Source of the DNA: Rhodopseudomonas palustris
Lineage (GTDB): Bacteria > Pseudomonadota > Alphaproteobacteria > Rhizobiales > Xanthobacteraceae
DNA: 64,000 nt
Direction of reading: 5' to 3'
NCBI RefSeq assembly: GCF_034479375.1
Contig: NZ_CP140155.1
Location: forward strand, 1,488,001-1,552,000
Every line of letters starts with the position of its first letter. The first letter of the stretch is position 1. Below, one piece after another: positions 1 to 9,629 of the stretch. The position numbers and the translations under genes were made by a program. The notes under the pieces were generated by a model that was not told the origin of the DNA, did no database searches, and worked only from the letters and a program-made list of their open reading frames with translations.

Positions 1-200
1 ACCAGCTTGTCGCGGTCGAACGGCACCCGGCGGCCGTTACGCTTGATCACGGTCAGCTCGCGGAGCTGCACCCGCTCGAAGGTGGTGAAGCGGAAATTGC
101 AGGCGATGCAGACCCGCCGCCGCCGGATCACCGAGGAATCCTCGGTGGGCCTGGAGTCCTTCACCTGGGTATCGAGGCTGTTGCAGTTCGGGCAGCGCAT
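1..200 (-). CDS. nrdR: Transcriptional repressor NrdR, N-terminal part
   Basis: Only the first ~66 codons are in the window; the gene runs off the left edge. The reverse-strand translation starts [18 protein letters not shown] and carries the paired cysteines CPNC and CIAC of the NrdR zinc ribbon (about residues 3-34). The beginning of the ATP-cone domain follows ([16 protein letters not shown]). NrdR is a zinc- and nucleotide-binding repressor of ribonucleotide reductase genes. It lies downstream of glyA on the same strand, a usual alphaproteobacterial order (glyA-nrdR-ribD), with a large palindrome between the two genes. The identification is firm; the length cannot be judged. Confidence 0.95.
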   Translation of the reverse strand, partial: MRCPNCNSLDTQVKDSRPTEDSSVIRRRRVCIACNFRFTTFERVQLRELTVIKRNGRRVPFDRDKL

Positions 201-245
201 CGCGACGCGTCCTCAGTGCTCTCCGGAGGTTTAGTCCCTCCCGTC

Positions 246-332
246 GTCATGGCCGGGCTTGTCCCGGCCATCCACGTCTTCTCCCGCTGCCACGCCGTAG
301 ACGTGGATGCCCGGGACAAGCCCGGGCATGAC
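246..332. repeat. Large imperfect palindrome (REP-like) between glyA and nrdR
   Basis: The arms at 246-279 and 299-332 are 34 nt each and complementary at 32 of 34 positions, with a 19-nt loop. The arm core is gggcttgtcccgg. Dispersed elements with the same 'gtcatgcccgggcttgtcccgg' theme are, as far as I recall, common in Rhodopseudomonas and Bradyrhizobium genomes. In RNA it would form a long hairpin between the glyA stop and the nrdR start. It could act as an attenuator, an mRNA stabiliser or simply a repeat. Confidence 0.8.
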
Positions 333-341
333 GGTGTTTAG

Positions 342-1643
342 TTACTGATAGATCGGGAAGCGGTCGGTCAATTCCTTCACCCGCTGCTTCACCGAGGCTT
401 CCACCAGCGGCGCGGCGCCGTCGGGGGATTGTGCAATGGCGTTCAGCACTTCGGCGATCAGGTTCCCAACCTGCTGGAACTCGGCGACGCCGAATCCGCG
501 GGTCGTGGCCGCCGGGGTGCCGAGCCGCAGGCCCGAGGTCACGAACGGCTTTTCCGGGTCGAACGGGATACCGTTCTTGTTGCAGGTGATCGCGGCGCGG
601 ACCAGCGCCTTCTCGGAGACGTTGCCCTTCAGTCCCTTCGGCCGCAGATCTACCAGCATCAGGTGGTTGTCGGTGCCGCCGGAGACCAGATCGAAGCCGG
701 CCGCTCGCAGCGTTTCCGCAAGCGCCTTGGCGTTTTCGACGACGTTCTTCGCGTAGACCTTGAAGTCAGGCTGCAGCGCTTCCTTGAACGCTACCGCCTT
801 GGCGGCGATCACGTGCATCAGCGGACCGCCCTGCAGGCCGGGGAAGATCGCCGAGTTGAACTTCTTGGCCAGCGCCTCGTCGTTGGTGAGGATCAGGCCG
901 CCGCGCGGACCGCGCAGCGATTTGTGGGTGGTGGTGGTGACGACATGGGCGTGCGGCACCGGCGAGGCATGGACGCCGCCCGCCACGAGGCCGGCGAAAT
1001 GCGCCATGTCGACCATGAAATAGGCGCCGACGCTGTCGGCGATCTCGCGGAAGCGCTTGAAGTCCCAGGCGCGCGGATAGGCCGAGCCGCCGGCGATGAT
1101 CAGCTTCGGCTTGGTCTCCTCCGCCAGCTTGGCGACCGCATCCATGTCGATGGTCTGGTCCTCGCGGCGCACGGTGTAGTGCACCGGCTTGAACCATTTG
1201 CCGCTCATGTTGACGGTCGCGCCGTGGGTCAGATGCCCGCCGGCGGCGAGATCGAGGCCCATGAAGGTGTCGCCGGGCTGCAGCAGCGCCAGGAACACCG
1301 CCTGGTTCATCTGGCTGCCGGAGTTCGGCTGGACGTTGGCGAAACCCGCGCCGAACAGCTTCTTGGCGCGCTCGATCGCCAGATTTTCGGCGACGTCGAC
1401 GAATTCGCAGCCGCCGTAATAGCGCGCGCCCGGATAGCCCTCGGCGTATTTGTTGGTCATCACCGAGCCCTGCGCTTCCAGCACGGCGCGGCTGACGATG
1501 TTCTCCGAGGCGATCAGCTCGACTTCGTGGCGCTGGCGGCCGAGTTCACCCTTGATCGCGGCGGCGATCTCGGGATCGGCCTGCTCGAGCGAGGCGGAGA
1601 AGAAGCTGTCGGGCGCGGACGCGGTTTTGGCTGAAGTGCTCAT
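342..1643 (-). CDS. glyA: Serine hydroxymethyltransferase
   Basis: A 433-residue PLP enzyme that interconverts serine and glycine with tetrahydrofolate, supplying one-carbon units in the cytosol. Visible signatures are the N-terminal [10 protein letters not shown], the [16 protein letters not shown] segment and the PLP-lysine region [15 protein letters not shown] near residue 240. Length matches the family. The ATG at 1643 (MSTSAKTAS) is chosen because GGAGA lies about 8 nt upstream and the family N terminus fits; the frame is open a further 44 codons upstream, but that part looks non-family. It is followed by nrdR on the same strand. Confidence 0.97.
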   Translation of the reverse strand: MSTSAKTASAPDSFFSASLEQADPEIAAAIKGELGRQRHEVELIASENIVSRAVLEAQGSVMTNKYAEGYPGARYYGGCEFVDVAENLAIERAKKLFGAGFANVQPNSGSQMNQAVFLALLQPGDTFMGLDLAAGGHLTHGATVNMSGKWFKPVHYTVRREDQTIDMDAVAKLAEETKPKLIIAGGSAYPRAWDFKRFREIADSVGAYFMVDMAHFAGLVAGGVHASPVPHAHVVTTTTHKSLRGPRGGLILTNDEALAKKFNSAIFPGLQGGPLMHVIAAKAVAFKEALQPDFKVYAKNVVENAKALAETLRAAGFDLVSGGTDNHLMLVDLRPKGLKGNVSEKALVRAAITCNKNGIPFDPEKPFVTSGLRLGTPAATTRGFGVAEFQQVGNLIAEVLNAIAQSPDGAAPLVEASVKQRVKELTDRFPIYQ

Positions 1644-1960
1644 GGGCAATGTCTCCACCGCCGCAGCCGGTTGAGGCGGGTGCGAGCGGTTACAGGATAG
1701 CGGTTCGGAAGCGGCGGCTGGGCCATAGCATATCCGCGCCGGCGGGCCAAGGACGCCCGCCACATTTGCGGCCATGCGCTCCGATCAGACCCAGATATGG
1801 TGGATGCGAAGGGTTTGCAGGAGGGGGCGCTTCCGCAATTTCCCTCCAAGTTGATCAGCATCGCGGAGAAGCGCCCCTTGGTTCCCGATCCAATAACCCA
1901 TGGCTCCCGAATCCGCTGCAATCGTCTCGTCGAATCGACCGCTGGTGCAACGAGTCACCC
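1644..1960. other. Intergenic region between glyA and GST genes
   Basis: 317 bases without a convincing gene. It should hold the glyA promoter (minus strand) and the 3' flank of the upstream GST gene. Open frames here have no recognisable protein character. No strong hairpin or conserved regulatory motif was seen. Confidence 0.5.
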
Positions 1961-2587
1961 TCACGCCATCCGATAAGCTCCGCCCTTCTCCACGCTCCGA
2001 ACGAACGCCGGACGCGCGTGCATCCGCGCGATCCACGCGGTGAGCTCCGGATAAGGCGCGAGCCTGCCGAACGATCCCGCGACTTCGGCGACGAAGCTCA
2101 TCATGATGTCGGCGCCGGTGAGGCTGTCGCCGACGAAGTATGCCCTGCCCTTCAGCGCGCCCTCGACGAAGCCGAGATGGTTGGCGATCTCGCTGTCGAT
2201 GCGGGGCTGCAATGGCGCGGCGGCGTCTTTCAGGCGGCTGGTGTAGAGCTGCAGCATCAGCGGCAGCATCGCCGAGCCTTCGGCGTAGTGCAGCCATTCC
2301 TGATAGGCCTCGAAGTCGCGGGTGCCCTCGGCGGGGCGAAGGCCGCTGTCCTCGCCGTAGCGGCGCAGGATGTAGTCGACGATCGCGCCGGACTCGACCA
2401 GCGTCAGGTCGCTGTCGGTGATCACCGGCGACTTGCCGAGCGGATGCACCGTGGCTAGCTCGGGCGGCGCCAGCCGCGTGGTGGCGTCGCGCTGATAGCG
2501 CTTCAGCTCGTAGGGCGCGCCGATCTCTTCCAGCAGCCACAGGATGCGCTGCGAGCGGCTGTCGTTGAGGTGGTGGAGTGTGAGCAT
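1961..2587 (-). CDS. Glutathione S-transferase family protein
   Basis: 208 residues. The N-terminal thioredoxin-fold domain starts MLTLHHLNDSRSQRILWLLE, typical of bacterial GSTs in which Ser and Arg early in the fold contact glutathione. The cis-Pro motif (LGKSPVI) and the glutathione-binding LVESGAIVDYI follow near residues 52-75. The C-terminal helical domain contains the N-capping-box region GDSLTGADIMM. The protein is probably cytosolic; the substrate cannot be deduced. The ATG at 2587 is preferred because it begins the domain directly; an in-frame ATG 45 nt upstream would add only a proline/arginine-rich stretch. Confidence 0.88.
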   Translation of the reverse strand: MLTLHHLNDSRSQRILWLLEEIGAPYELKRYQRDATTRLAPPELATVHPLGKSPVITDSDLTLVESGAIVDYILRRYGEDSGLRPAEGTRDFEAYQEWLHYAEGSAMLPLMLQLYTSRLKDAAAPLQPRIDSEIANHLGFVEGALKGRAYFVGDSLTGADIMMSFVAEVAGSFGRLAPYPELTAWIARMHARPAFVRSVEKGGAYRMA

Positions 2588-2733
2588 GAGCCTGACGACC
2601 TTCGTGCGAGGGGGCGGCGGACGGATGCGCACCGCGATAGGCGAGACTTCAATTTCGAATCACCACCGATTGTCCCCGGACGTCACTGCGCTCATCCGGG
2701 CTCCTCCGCATCGTGACGGATCTCGACCGCCCC

Positions 2734-2940
2734 TCACATCGTCTCCTGCTTCGCCCCGCATTCCTTGCAGACATAGGCGACGCGGGTGACGCCTTTCGGC
2801 GCCTTGACCTTGTTCGGCGCGCCGCATTTGCCGCAGGTCACCATCAGCACGGTGTCGCCCTGCTTCACCGTCACCTTGCGGTTCGCCATCGCCTCGCGCA
2901 TCAGCCGTTCGGCCTCTTCGCGCATCGCCTTCTTGTCCAT
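2734..2940 (-). CDS. Small zinc-ribbon protein
   Basis: 68 residues, beginning MDKKAMREEAERLMREAM. A charged helix comes first, then a beta-rich zinc ribbon with two CxxC pairs (CGKCGAP and CKECGAK), so one zinc atom is expected. The small size and architecture suggest an RNA- or protein-binding adaptor, but no specific function is recognised. It lies upstream of the GST gene on the same strand, 146 nt away. The frame extends upstream to 3108, but the acidic/basic N terminus at 2940 is the natural start and has gcgagg upstream. Confidence 0.72.
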   Translation of the reverse strand: MDKKAMREEAERLMREAMANRKVTVKQGDTVLMVTCGKCGAPNKVKAPKGVTRVAYVCKECGAKQETM

Positions 2941-3104
2941 GCCCTCGCCTTGCTCTTGAAAATCTCCCGCGCCTTGTAGCGCACCGCTGCGACGGCGCCG
3001 CAAGAATTTCGGCCCGCGACGCGAAATCCGGTTGACAGGCAGCCGGCGCGAGGAATTCGCACCTATTGAGCCTCTCGGCGAGGGCTTTCGGGACGTCGCC
3101 AGCG

Positions 3105-3257
3105 TCACCGCTTGTCCGGCGGCGGCAGATCCGGCGCACCGTCCGGCGGCGGATTGCGGTCCAGCTCGGCGATCAACTGCTTCATCTCGGCGAAGACCAC
3201 GACGCTCGCGGCCACGATCGAGAGCTTGGCGCCTCGGCTGGGATACATCGGCCCCAT
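3105..3257 (-). CDS. Possible small membrane protein (hypothetical)
   Basis: A 50-residue open frame directly downstream of the DUF4142 gene on the same strand. It has a hydrophobic stretch (KLSIVAASVVVFAEM) followed by a charged helix and a proline-rich tail ending PPPDKR, as expected of a small single-pass membrane protein. There is no convincing ribosome binding site before the ATG at 3257. Alternative GTG starts would lengthen it to about 65 residues. The call rests on composition and position only. Confidence 0.35.
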   Translation of the reverse strand: MGPMYPSRGAKLSIVAASVVVFAEMKQLIAELDRNPPPDGAPDLPPPDKR

Positions 3258-3313
3258 GTAGCCGATCAGAAGCCGAGCCGGCGCCCCGCGGGCCACGCGC
3301 ACGCCTTCGTCGC

Positions 3314-3877
3314 CTACGGCGCCGAAGCTGGCGGAAGACTCCGCAGCGCCTGCTTCAACAACGGCAGCTGTGCTTCGGCGAAGCGGCGGACGTCGTCGTT
3401 GTCGGGATTCAGCAGATAGCGCTGCAGCATGCCGATCGTGTCGGCGATGTCGTCCTTCTGCCTGGCGGTGTAATCGCGGACGAAAGCCTCCCCGACCGCG
3501 CCCTGCAGGCCGGCGAGTTCGTTGCGTCGCACCAGGCTCGGGTCGGCAGCGAAATCGATGTTCAGCAGCGCGAACATGTTGAGCCGCGCGATCGCCGCTT
3601 CGCGTTCCTGCGCGCGTTCGGCCTGCTCGAGTGCGAACCGCTGCACGGCGTCGTTGCCACGCGTTGCGGCGATACCGGCGGCGCGAATTTGCACCATGTC
3701 GAACTCGTGCATCAGCCGCAGCACGTCGTGGCCATTCGGAGGCCAGCCGAACATCCGCTTGATGCCGAGGTCCTCGATCAGCGAACGTTTGCGCGGCGTC
3801 TCGGATCCGGCGACGGCGCCGGCGAACACCACGATCGCCGGGAGGATTGCCACCAATCCTGCAACCCAACGGATCAT
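3314..3877 (-). CDS. DUF4142 domain-containing protein
   Basis: 187 residues. The N terminus MIRWVAGLVAILPAIVVFAG is a signal peptide or membrane anchor, so the protein is probably periplasmic. The rest is helical and matches the DUF4142 pattern: a first helix pair (DMVQIRAAGIAATRGNDAVQ then RFALEQAERAQ) and a second pair (FVRDYTARQKDDIADTIGML then RFAEAQLPLLKQAL), a ferritin-like four-helix arrangement. No metal ligands of true ferritins stand out. The family occurs widely in rhizobia, often linked to stress responses, but its biochemical role is unknown. Confidence 0.7.
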   Translation of the reverse strand: MIRWVAGLVAILPAIVVFAGAVAGSETPRKRSLIEDLGIKRMFGWPPNGHDVLRLMHEFDMVQIRAAGIAATRGNDAVQRFALEQAERAQEREAAIARLNMFALLNIDFAADPSLVRRNELAGLQGAVGEAFVRDYTARQKDDIADTIGMLQRYLLNPDNDDVRRFAEAQLPLLKQALRSLPPASAP

Positions 3878-3997
3878 CTTCGGCTCACCATTCCATCGGC
3901 TTCGATCGAAGTGGAAGTCGGTTCGCGAAGAATACAGAAGGAGTATACAGAAGGAGTCAAATCAAAGATCCGGTCTGGATCGATGACTGGACCTGCC

Positions 3998-4213
3998 CTA
4001 GAGGCCGGTAAAGCCCGCCTTGACCGGATCGTTGCTGCCGTCGAGTTCGCGCAGATACACCAGACCGCAGACGGTGAGGCGGTTGTCATCGGTCTCACCG
4101 GCCTCGAACAGCGTCCGGATGTAACTCTCGACCTTGGTCTGCGCCTCTTCCGCAGCTTCACGGCTGGTCAGCAGACCATATGTCTGGATCACGCGATCGA
4201 CGGCTCGTTGCAT
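3998..4213 (-). CDS. Small conserved hypothetical protein, downstream paralogue of a pair
   Basis: 71 residues, beginning MQRAVDRVIQTYGLL. It is charged and helical, with no membrane segment or signal. AGAGGC lies upstream of the ATG. It sits 16 nt downstream of a similar-sized gene (4230-4430). The two proteins share spacing and a motif of the form F-x-x-GET-x4-L (here FEAGETDDNRL), so they look like diverged tandem duplicates. One cysteine occurs in the C-terminal half. Function is unknown. Confidence 0.6.
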   Translation of the reverse strand: MQRAVDRVIQTYGLLTSREAAEEAQTKVESYIRTLFEAGETDDNRLTVCGLVYLRELDGSNDPVKAGFTGL

Positions 4214-4229
4214 GCAAGTGCCTCTGGGT

Positions 4230-4430
4230 TCAAGCCGCCATCTTGGCGGCTTCGAAGTTGGAAATCGCCTTGTTGGCGAGCTTGATCGGATTGGTCTCGC
4301 CGCGATGGAACATCCGCACGATCAGTTCCAGCAGCGCATCGTTGGTCGCCGAGCTGTCGGGGATCACGCCGGTGCGGCGCAGATAATTGGCGGCGATATC
4401 GTATGCCTGTCCGATCACGTCGACATTCAT
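4230..4430 (-). CDS. Small conserved hypothetical protein, upstream paralogue of a pair
   Basis: 66 residues, beginning MNVDVIGQAYDIAANYLRRT. It is helical and soluble-looking. The segment FHRGETNPIKLANKAI aligns with FEAGETDDNRLTVCGL of the next gene, arguing for tandem duplication. The ATG at 4430 has aggatt about 12 nt upstream; an alternative start ten codons earlier is possible. The pair probably forms a two-gene operon. Function is unknown, and the domain is not one I recognise. Confidence 0.55.
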   Translation of the reverse strand: MNVDVIGQAYDIAANYLRRTGVIPDSSATNDALLELIVRMFHRGETNPIKLANKAISNFEAAKMAA

Positions 4431-4551
4431 GACCCGCAATCCTCGCTCCACCAGCATCGCTCTCTCCAGCGGCTTCACGAAAACAAGTCGCGGCAGCGCG
4501 GAAAGTTCCCGTCCGGGACCCGGAAATCTCGGCGCTGCAAGATGACGAAGC

Positions 4552-4583
4552 AAAAAAATCGGCTCCCCTCGCGGAGAGCCGAT
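4552..4583 (-). terminator. Rho-independent terminator downstream of the LdtR-like gene
   Basis: On the minus strand the sequence reads ATCGGCTC, a G/C-rich loop, GAGCCGAT, then seven T residues (the A run at 4552-4558). It lies about 100 nt downstream of the stop of the MarR-type gene at 4684 and in the right orientation to end its transcript. Confidence 0.8.
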
Positions 4584-4683
4584 GACGACGGAGCCTGGAA
4601 GGAACGGAAAGCGCCCGTGCCTGCCTCGTTCGGGCAGCGCCTGGCGTGAGCCGGCTGGCGTCGGCGCGTTCCCGGATCGGGAA

Positions 4684-5202
4684 TCAGAGCCGATACAGGA
4701 TCTGGTCGGTCCAGAACCGCTCGAGCCGGTGCAGCGACTTGTTCAGCGTGGCGAACTCCTCGCTGGAAATGCCGCCGACCTGCTCCACCGTCCTGACGTG
4801 CTTCTGATACAGCGCATCGACGATGTGGCGAACCTCCTGGCCCTGCGCGGTGAGCCGGATCCGCACCGAGCGGCGGTCGACGCGCGAGCGCTGGTGATCG
4901 AGAAAGCCGAGCTCGACGAGCTTCTTCAGATTGTAGGAGACGTTGGAGCCGAGATAGTAGCCGCGCGTGCGTAGTTCGCCCGCGGTGAGTTCCTTGTCGC
5001 CGATATTGTAGAGCAGCAGCGCCTGCACCGAATTGATGTCGGCGCGACCGCGGCGGTCGAACTCGTCCTTGATGACGTCGAGCAGCCGGCGATGCAGCCG
5101 CTCCACCAGAGTCAGGGCCTCGAGATAGAGCGGCTGGACCGGCGCTTGTCCTGCGACTGCGGGCGCGGCGGCTTCGGCTGCCGTGGCAACGGCTTTGATC
5201 AT
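4684..5202 (-). CDS. ldtR: MarR-family winged-helix regulator, LdtR-like
   Basis: 172 residues. A ~25-residue alanine-rich leader precedes a winged helix-turn-helix domain: ALLLYNIGDKELTAGEL, recognition region RGYYLGSNVSYNLKKL, and wing DHQRSRVDRRSVRIRLT. The 'GYYLGSNVSYNLKKLVE' block is characteristic of the LdtR group, described in Liberibacter and rhizobia as a regulator tied to L,D-transpeptidase expression and osmotic tolerance. No L,D-transpeptidase gene is adjacent, so targets would be in trans. AGGGGAAG precedes the ATG. A terminator follows at 4552-4583, so it is probably monocistronic. Confidence 0.8.
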   Translation of the reverse strand: MIKAVATAAEAAAPAVAGQAPVQPLYLEALTLVERLHRRLLDVIKDEFDRRGRADINSVQALLLYNIGDKELTAGELRTRGYYLGSNVSYNLKKLVELGFLDHQRSRVDRRSVRIRLTAQGQEVRHIVDALYQKHVRTVEQVGGISSEEFATLNKSLHRLERFWTDQILYRL

Positions 5203-5533
5203 GACACTTCCCCTGTCGTCTTTTTATGATCGACTTATTCGACGAAACTTGTGTCCCGTCTGATAGGTCCAACTTAATCGGGGCGTTTGAAGATCGGCTT
5301 AAATAAGACAATAAAGAGATCATGAATTGAAGACAGTGAATCGCGGATTAAGCCTGCAAATCGGCCACTTCTTGCAACGTTTGATTCACGTATGGGGGCG
5401 GATTCAAAGCGCTTTGCGTCCCCCCTGTCGCATTTGAGAACAGCTTCGTTAGAATTCGAAAGATTCCCGTAACGGACCTGACCGAACCCTTTAAGGTGAC
5501 CGGAACCTTACCCCGCGCAATTCGCGGAAAATC
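5203..5533. other. AT-richer intergenic region upstream of ldtR
   Basis: 331 bases containing the ldtR promoter region (minus strand) and the 3' flank of the acyl-CoA synthetase gene. The part at about 5220-5480 is clearly more AT-rich than its surroundings (for example ttaaataagacaataaag). No perfect operator or terminator was identified. Confidence 0.5.
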
Positions 5534-7099
5534 TTACGCGACGCCGCGCGTGCGGCCTTCCCAATACGGCGCGCGCAGCACCTTGCGGTCGATCTTGCCG
5601 AGGCCGGTCACCGGAATGGTCGAGACGAACTCGATCGACTTCGGCGACCACGGCGCGCCGCGTCGCTCCTTGACATGCGCCTGCAGTTCCGCCGCGTCGT
5701 TGTTCGCGCCGGGCTTGAGCACCACGAAGGCCTTGACCGCCTCGCCCCATTTGTCGTCCGGGACGCCGATCACAGCAGCGGAGGCGACGCCGTGATGCGC
5801 CATCAGCGCGTCCTCGACCTCGCGCGGATAGATGTTGAAGCCGCCGGAGATGATCATGTCCTTGGTGCGGTCGACGATGTACAAATAACCGTCGGCGTCC
5901 TTCACCGCGACGTCGCCGGTGTGCAGCCAGCCGCCGCGAAACGCTTCCTGCGTCGCCTCCGGGCGCTTCCAGTAGCCGTCCATCACCAGCGTGCCGCGCA
6001 CGCAGATTTCTCCAGGCTCGCCGACGGCCACCTCGCGCAGTTCGGAATCCAGCAGCTTGACGTCGAGCAGCGGGCTCGGACGTCCGCACGAGCCGAGACG
6101 GCCGGGCTTTGAGTCGTCGTGGTCGATCTTGCGCATCGTGGTGATGCATTGCGGCGCTTCGGTTTGGCCGTAGAGTTGCACGAAGATGTTGCCGAAGATC
6201 TTGATGCCTTCGCGCAGCCGGTCGGGCGACATCGGCGCCGCGCCGTAGACGATCATGTCGAGCGACGACAGATCGTGGCGCGCCCTCGCCTCCTGCGCAT
6301 CGATCAGCGCGTAGATCAACGTCGGCACCAGGAAGGTGGCGGTGATCCTGTCTTCGGCCACCACACGGCAATAGGAGTCGATCTCGAAGCCCTGCACCAG
6401 CCGGGTGAAGCCGCCGCGCATCATCACCGGATAGACCGTGATCCCGGCGGCGTGGCTGATCGGCGTTGCGGCGAGATACCGGATTTCCGCCGGCCAGTCC
6501 CAGTCGGCATAGAGAATGACGGCCATCGTCGTCAGCGAACGATGCGGGATCATCACGCCCTTGGAGCGGCCCGTGGTGCCGCCGGTGTAAGCCAGCCAGG
6601 CGATGTCCGCGGTCGCGCTGTCGTCGACCAGCGGCGCCGGCTCGACGCCGTCGAACCCGGCCAGCAGGTCGCGCGCACCCTCGACCGCGCCGAACGACAA
6701 CAGATGCTTCAGCCCCGGCACGCGCGCCCGGATCGCCAGCCCGCGCGCGGCGAATTTGCCGGTCTCGACGATCAGCGCGTCGATTTCGGCGTCCTCGATG
6801 ATGAAGGCATGATCATCCTCGGCGGCCATCGGATGCAGCGGCGTATAGCGCAGGCCCATCACCGTCGCCGCCGAAATTGCGGCCCAGGACTCGGCGCGAT
6901 TCGACGACAGGATCGACAGCGCGCTGCCTTTGGCGAGGCCGACGGATCGGAACAGCGTGATGAAGCGGCCGACGGCCTCGCCGAATTCGCGATAGGTCCA
7001 GCGCAGATTGTCGTCGGCGATCGCCGGCCGGTCGGCGTAGCGCGCGACCGCGTCGACGATCAGGTTGCCGGCGGTTCCGCCGGAATGAAGCTGGCTCAT
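5534..7099 (-). CDS. Acyl-CoA synthetase / AMP-binding ligase
   Basis: 521 residues of the ANL adenylating superfamily, which activates a carboxylate with ATP and transfers it to CoA. The P-loop-like A3 motif is YTGGTTGRSKGV, A5 is YGQTEAP, A7 is GWLHTGDV, A8 is DRTKDMIISGGFNIYPREVE, and the catalytic C-terminal lysine lies in GLGKIDRK. Length is normal. The ATG at 7099 has GAGGGGGAG upstream. The substrate is not deducible; fatty or aromatic acids are likely. It is probably transcribed with, and just downstream of, the DUF6163 gene. Confidence 0.88.
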   Translation of the reverse strand: MSQLHSGGTAGNLIVDAVARYADRPAIADDNLRWTYREFGEAVGRFITLFRSVGLAKGSALSILSSNRAESWAAISAATVMGLRYTPLHPMAAEDDHAFIIEDAEIDALIVETGKFAARGLAIRARVPGLKHLLSFGAVEGARDLLAGFDGVEPAPLVDDSATADIAWLAYTGGTTGRSKGVMIPHRSLTTMAVILYADWDWPAEIRYLAATPISHAAGITVYPVMMRGGFTRLVQGFEIDSYCRVVAEDRITATFLVPTLIYALIDAQEARARHDLSSLDMIVYGAAPMSPDRLREGIKIFGNIFVQLYGQTEAPQCITTMRKIDHDDSKPGRLGSCGRPSPLLDVKLLDSELREVAVGEPGEICVRGTLVMDGYWKRPEATQEAFRGGWLHTGDVAVKDADGYLYIVDRTKDMIISGGFNIYPREVEDALMAHHGVASAAVIGVPDDKWGEAVKAFVVLKPGANNDAAELQAHVKERRGAPWSPKSIEFVSTIPVTGLGKIDRKVLRAPYWEGRTRGVA

Positions 7100-7175
7100 G
7101 GTGCGCTCCCCCTCTTTTCTTATGGTTGTTGGTATCGCCGCCGGCACATTGCGGCCGGGTCGGCCGAACTTGCGG

Positions 7176-7646
7176 CTATGGCGGTCGTTCACGGGCGGCC
7201 ATCCAGGCCAGCGCCAGATAAGCCGCGAGCAGCAGCGCCTCGATCGAGACGACCAGCAGGCTGCCGCCGTAGATCGCCGGGAACATCAGCTCGATCACCG
7301 CCATCGACACCACAGTGGTCAACCAGACCACTGCGCCCCAGGGCGTCGCCAGCCACAGCCCGATCGCCGCCACGAGTTCGATCACGGCGAAATAGACCGT
7401 GGCCGTCTGCCACGCCATTGACTGATATTCGAAGGCGTCGTCTTCGCCGCCGACGAAGCCGGTGATCTGGGCCCAGTGATACAGTCCCTTGCAGATCGAG
7501 ATCACCGCCATCACGCGCAGGAACAGCACCAGGCGCTGGGTCCAGTCGTTCTCGTGGAGGTCGTCGCGTTCCGGCGCGATCGCCGCGACCCCGATCGAGG
7601 GGTCGCGCGGGGCGTGGTCACGCGACGAGGGCTGGATTTCGGACAT
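7176..7646 (-). CDS. DUF6163 family membrane protein
   Basis: 156 residues. A ~40-residue hydrophilic N terminus (MSEIQPSSRDHAPRD) is followed by four hydrophobic segments at roughly residues 43-60, 80-100, 104-122 and 125-148, ending in a short basic tail. This fits a four-helix inner-membrane protein of the DoxX-like/DUF6163 type found in Hyphomicrobiales. Function is unknown. It is divergent from hemB across a 183-nt region that holds a palindrome. The frame is open far upstream, but that part is antisense to hemB. Confidence 0.7.
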   Translation of the reverse strand: MSEIQPSSRDHAPRDPSIGVAAIAPERDDLHENDWTQRLVLFLRVMAVISICKGLYHWAQITGFVGGEDDAFEYQSMAWQTATVYFAVIELVAAIGLWLATPWGAVVWLTTVVSMAVIELMFPAIYGGSLLVVSIEALLLAAYLALAWMAARERPP

Positions 7647-7721
7647 GCGGCTCGCAGTTCGGCGGTGGTCGATCGGCCGTGAGTCTTGGCCCGCCGGACT
7701 GGCAAAATCAATCGCCTGTGA

Positions 7722-8882
<1,161 letters not shown>

Positions 8883-9016
8883 TATCAGGACCGCTCGCCT
8901 CCGGATCGCGGGTCCGGTTGCCGCTTTGTAATGTCGCGGCGGCCTTGCAAGGCACGCCGACCGTCGCCATTTCCAGCGCGTCGTGATTTGCGGCACGAAG
9001 CAAGGGAGCGAGGGTC

Positions 9017-9559
9017 ATGTCTGACTACGGTTCGAACGGGCCTGGTGCGCGTGGAAATACCGACTGGCGCGACGAAGGCGAAACCTTCGATCCCTGGCGC
9101 AATCCGGAACTATTCCAGGGTGTGCTGACCAAGCGCGTGTTCGCGTTTCTGATAGACTTGGTCGTGCTCTCGATCCCGGTGATTCTGGCCATCATCTTCA
9201 TCACCGTGTTCGGCGTGATCACTCTCGGACTGGGTTGGATGCTGTTCTGGATCGTATCGCCGGCGTCGGTGATCTGGGCGCTGATCTATTACGGCGCGTC
9301 GCTCGGCGGGCCGCATTCGGCGACGCTCGGGATGCGGGCGATGGGCATCGAAATGGCGACGTGGACCGGCGAGCCGGGCTATTTCGTGCTCGGCGTGGTG
9401 CACGCGTTCCTGTTCTGGCTGTCGGTCTCGATGCTGACGCCGCTGGTGCTGCTGGTCGGCCTGTTCAACGGCCGCAGCCGGCTGCTCCACGATATCCTGC
9501 TCGGAACGGTGGTGATCAACAGCATGGCGGCCGCACCACAGCCGGCGCGTTCGTATTGA
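9017..9559 (+). CDS. RDD family membrane protein
   Basis: 180 residues. After a ~35-residue hydrophilic start the RDD domain begins with KRVFAFLIDLVVLSIPV, where Arg and Asp sit in the first membrane helix as in the family. Three or four further hydrophobic segments follow, and the second conserved part is GATLGM-like (SATLGMRAMGIEM). The region FNGRSRLLHDILLGTVVI closes the domain. RDD proteins are inner-membrane proteins, some proposed as transporters; no substrate is known here. The ATG is preceded by GGGAGCGAGGG. It lies between hemB and bpt. Confidence 0.85.
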   Translation: MSDYGSNGPGARGNTDWRDEGETFDPWRNPELFQGVLTKRVFAFLIDLVVLSIPVILAIIFITVFGVITLGLGWMLFWIVSPASVIWALIYYGASLGGPHSATLGMRAMGIEMATWTGEPGYFVLGVVHAFLFWLSVSMLTPLVLLVGLFNGRSRLLHDILLGTVVINSMAAAPQPARSY

Positions 9560-9629
9560 TAAGCCAAAGCGATTGACCCAGAGCGGTCGTGGCGCGATGC
9601 TGTGTCGCGGTGGAGGTTGACGAACCGAC

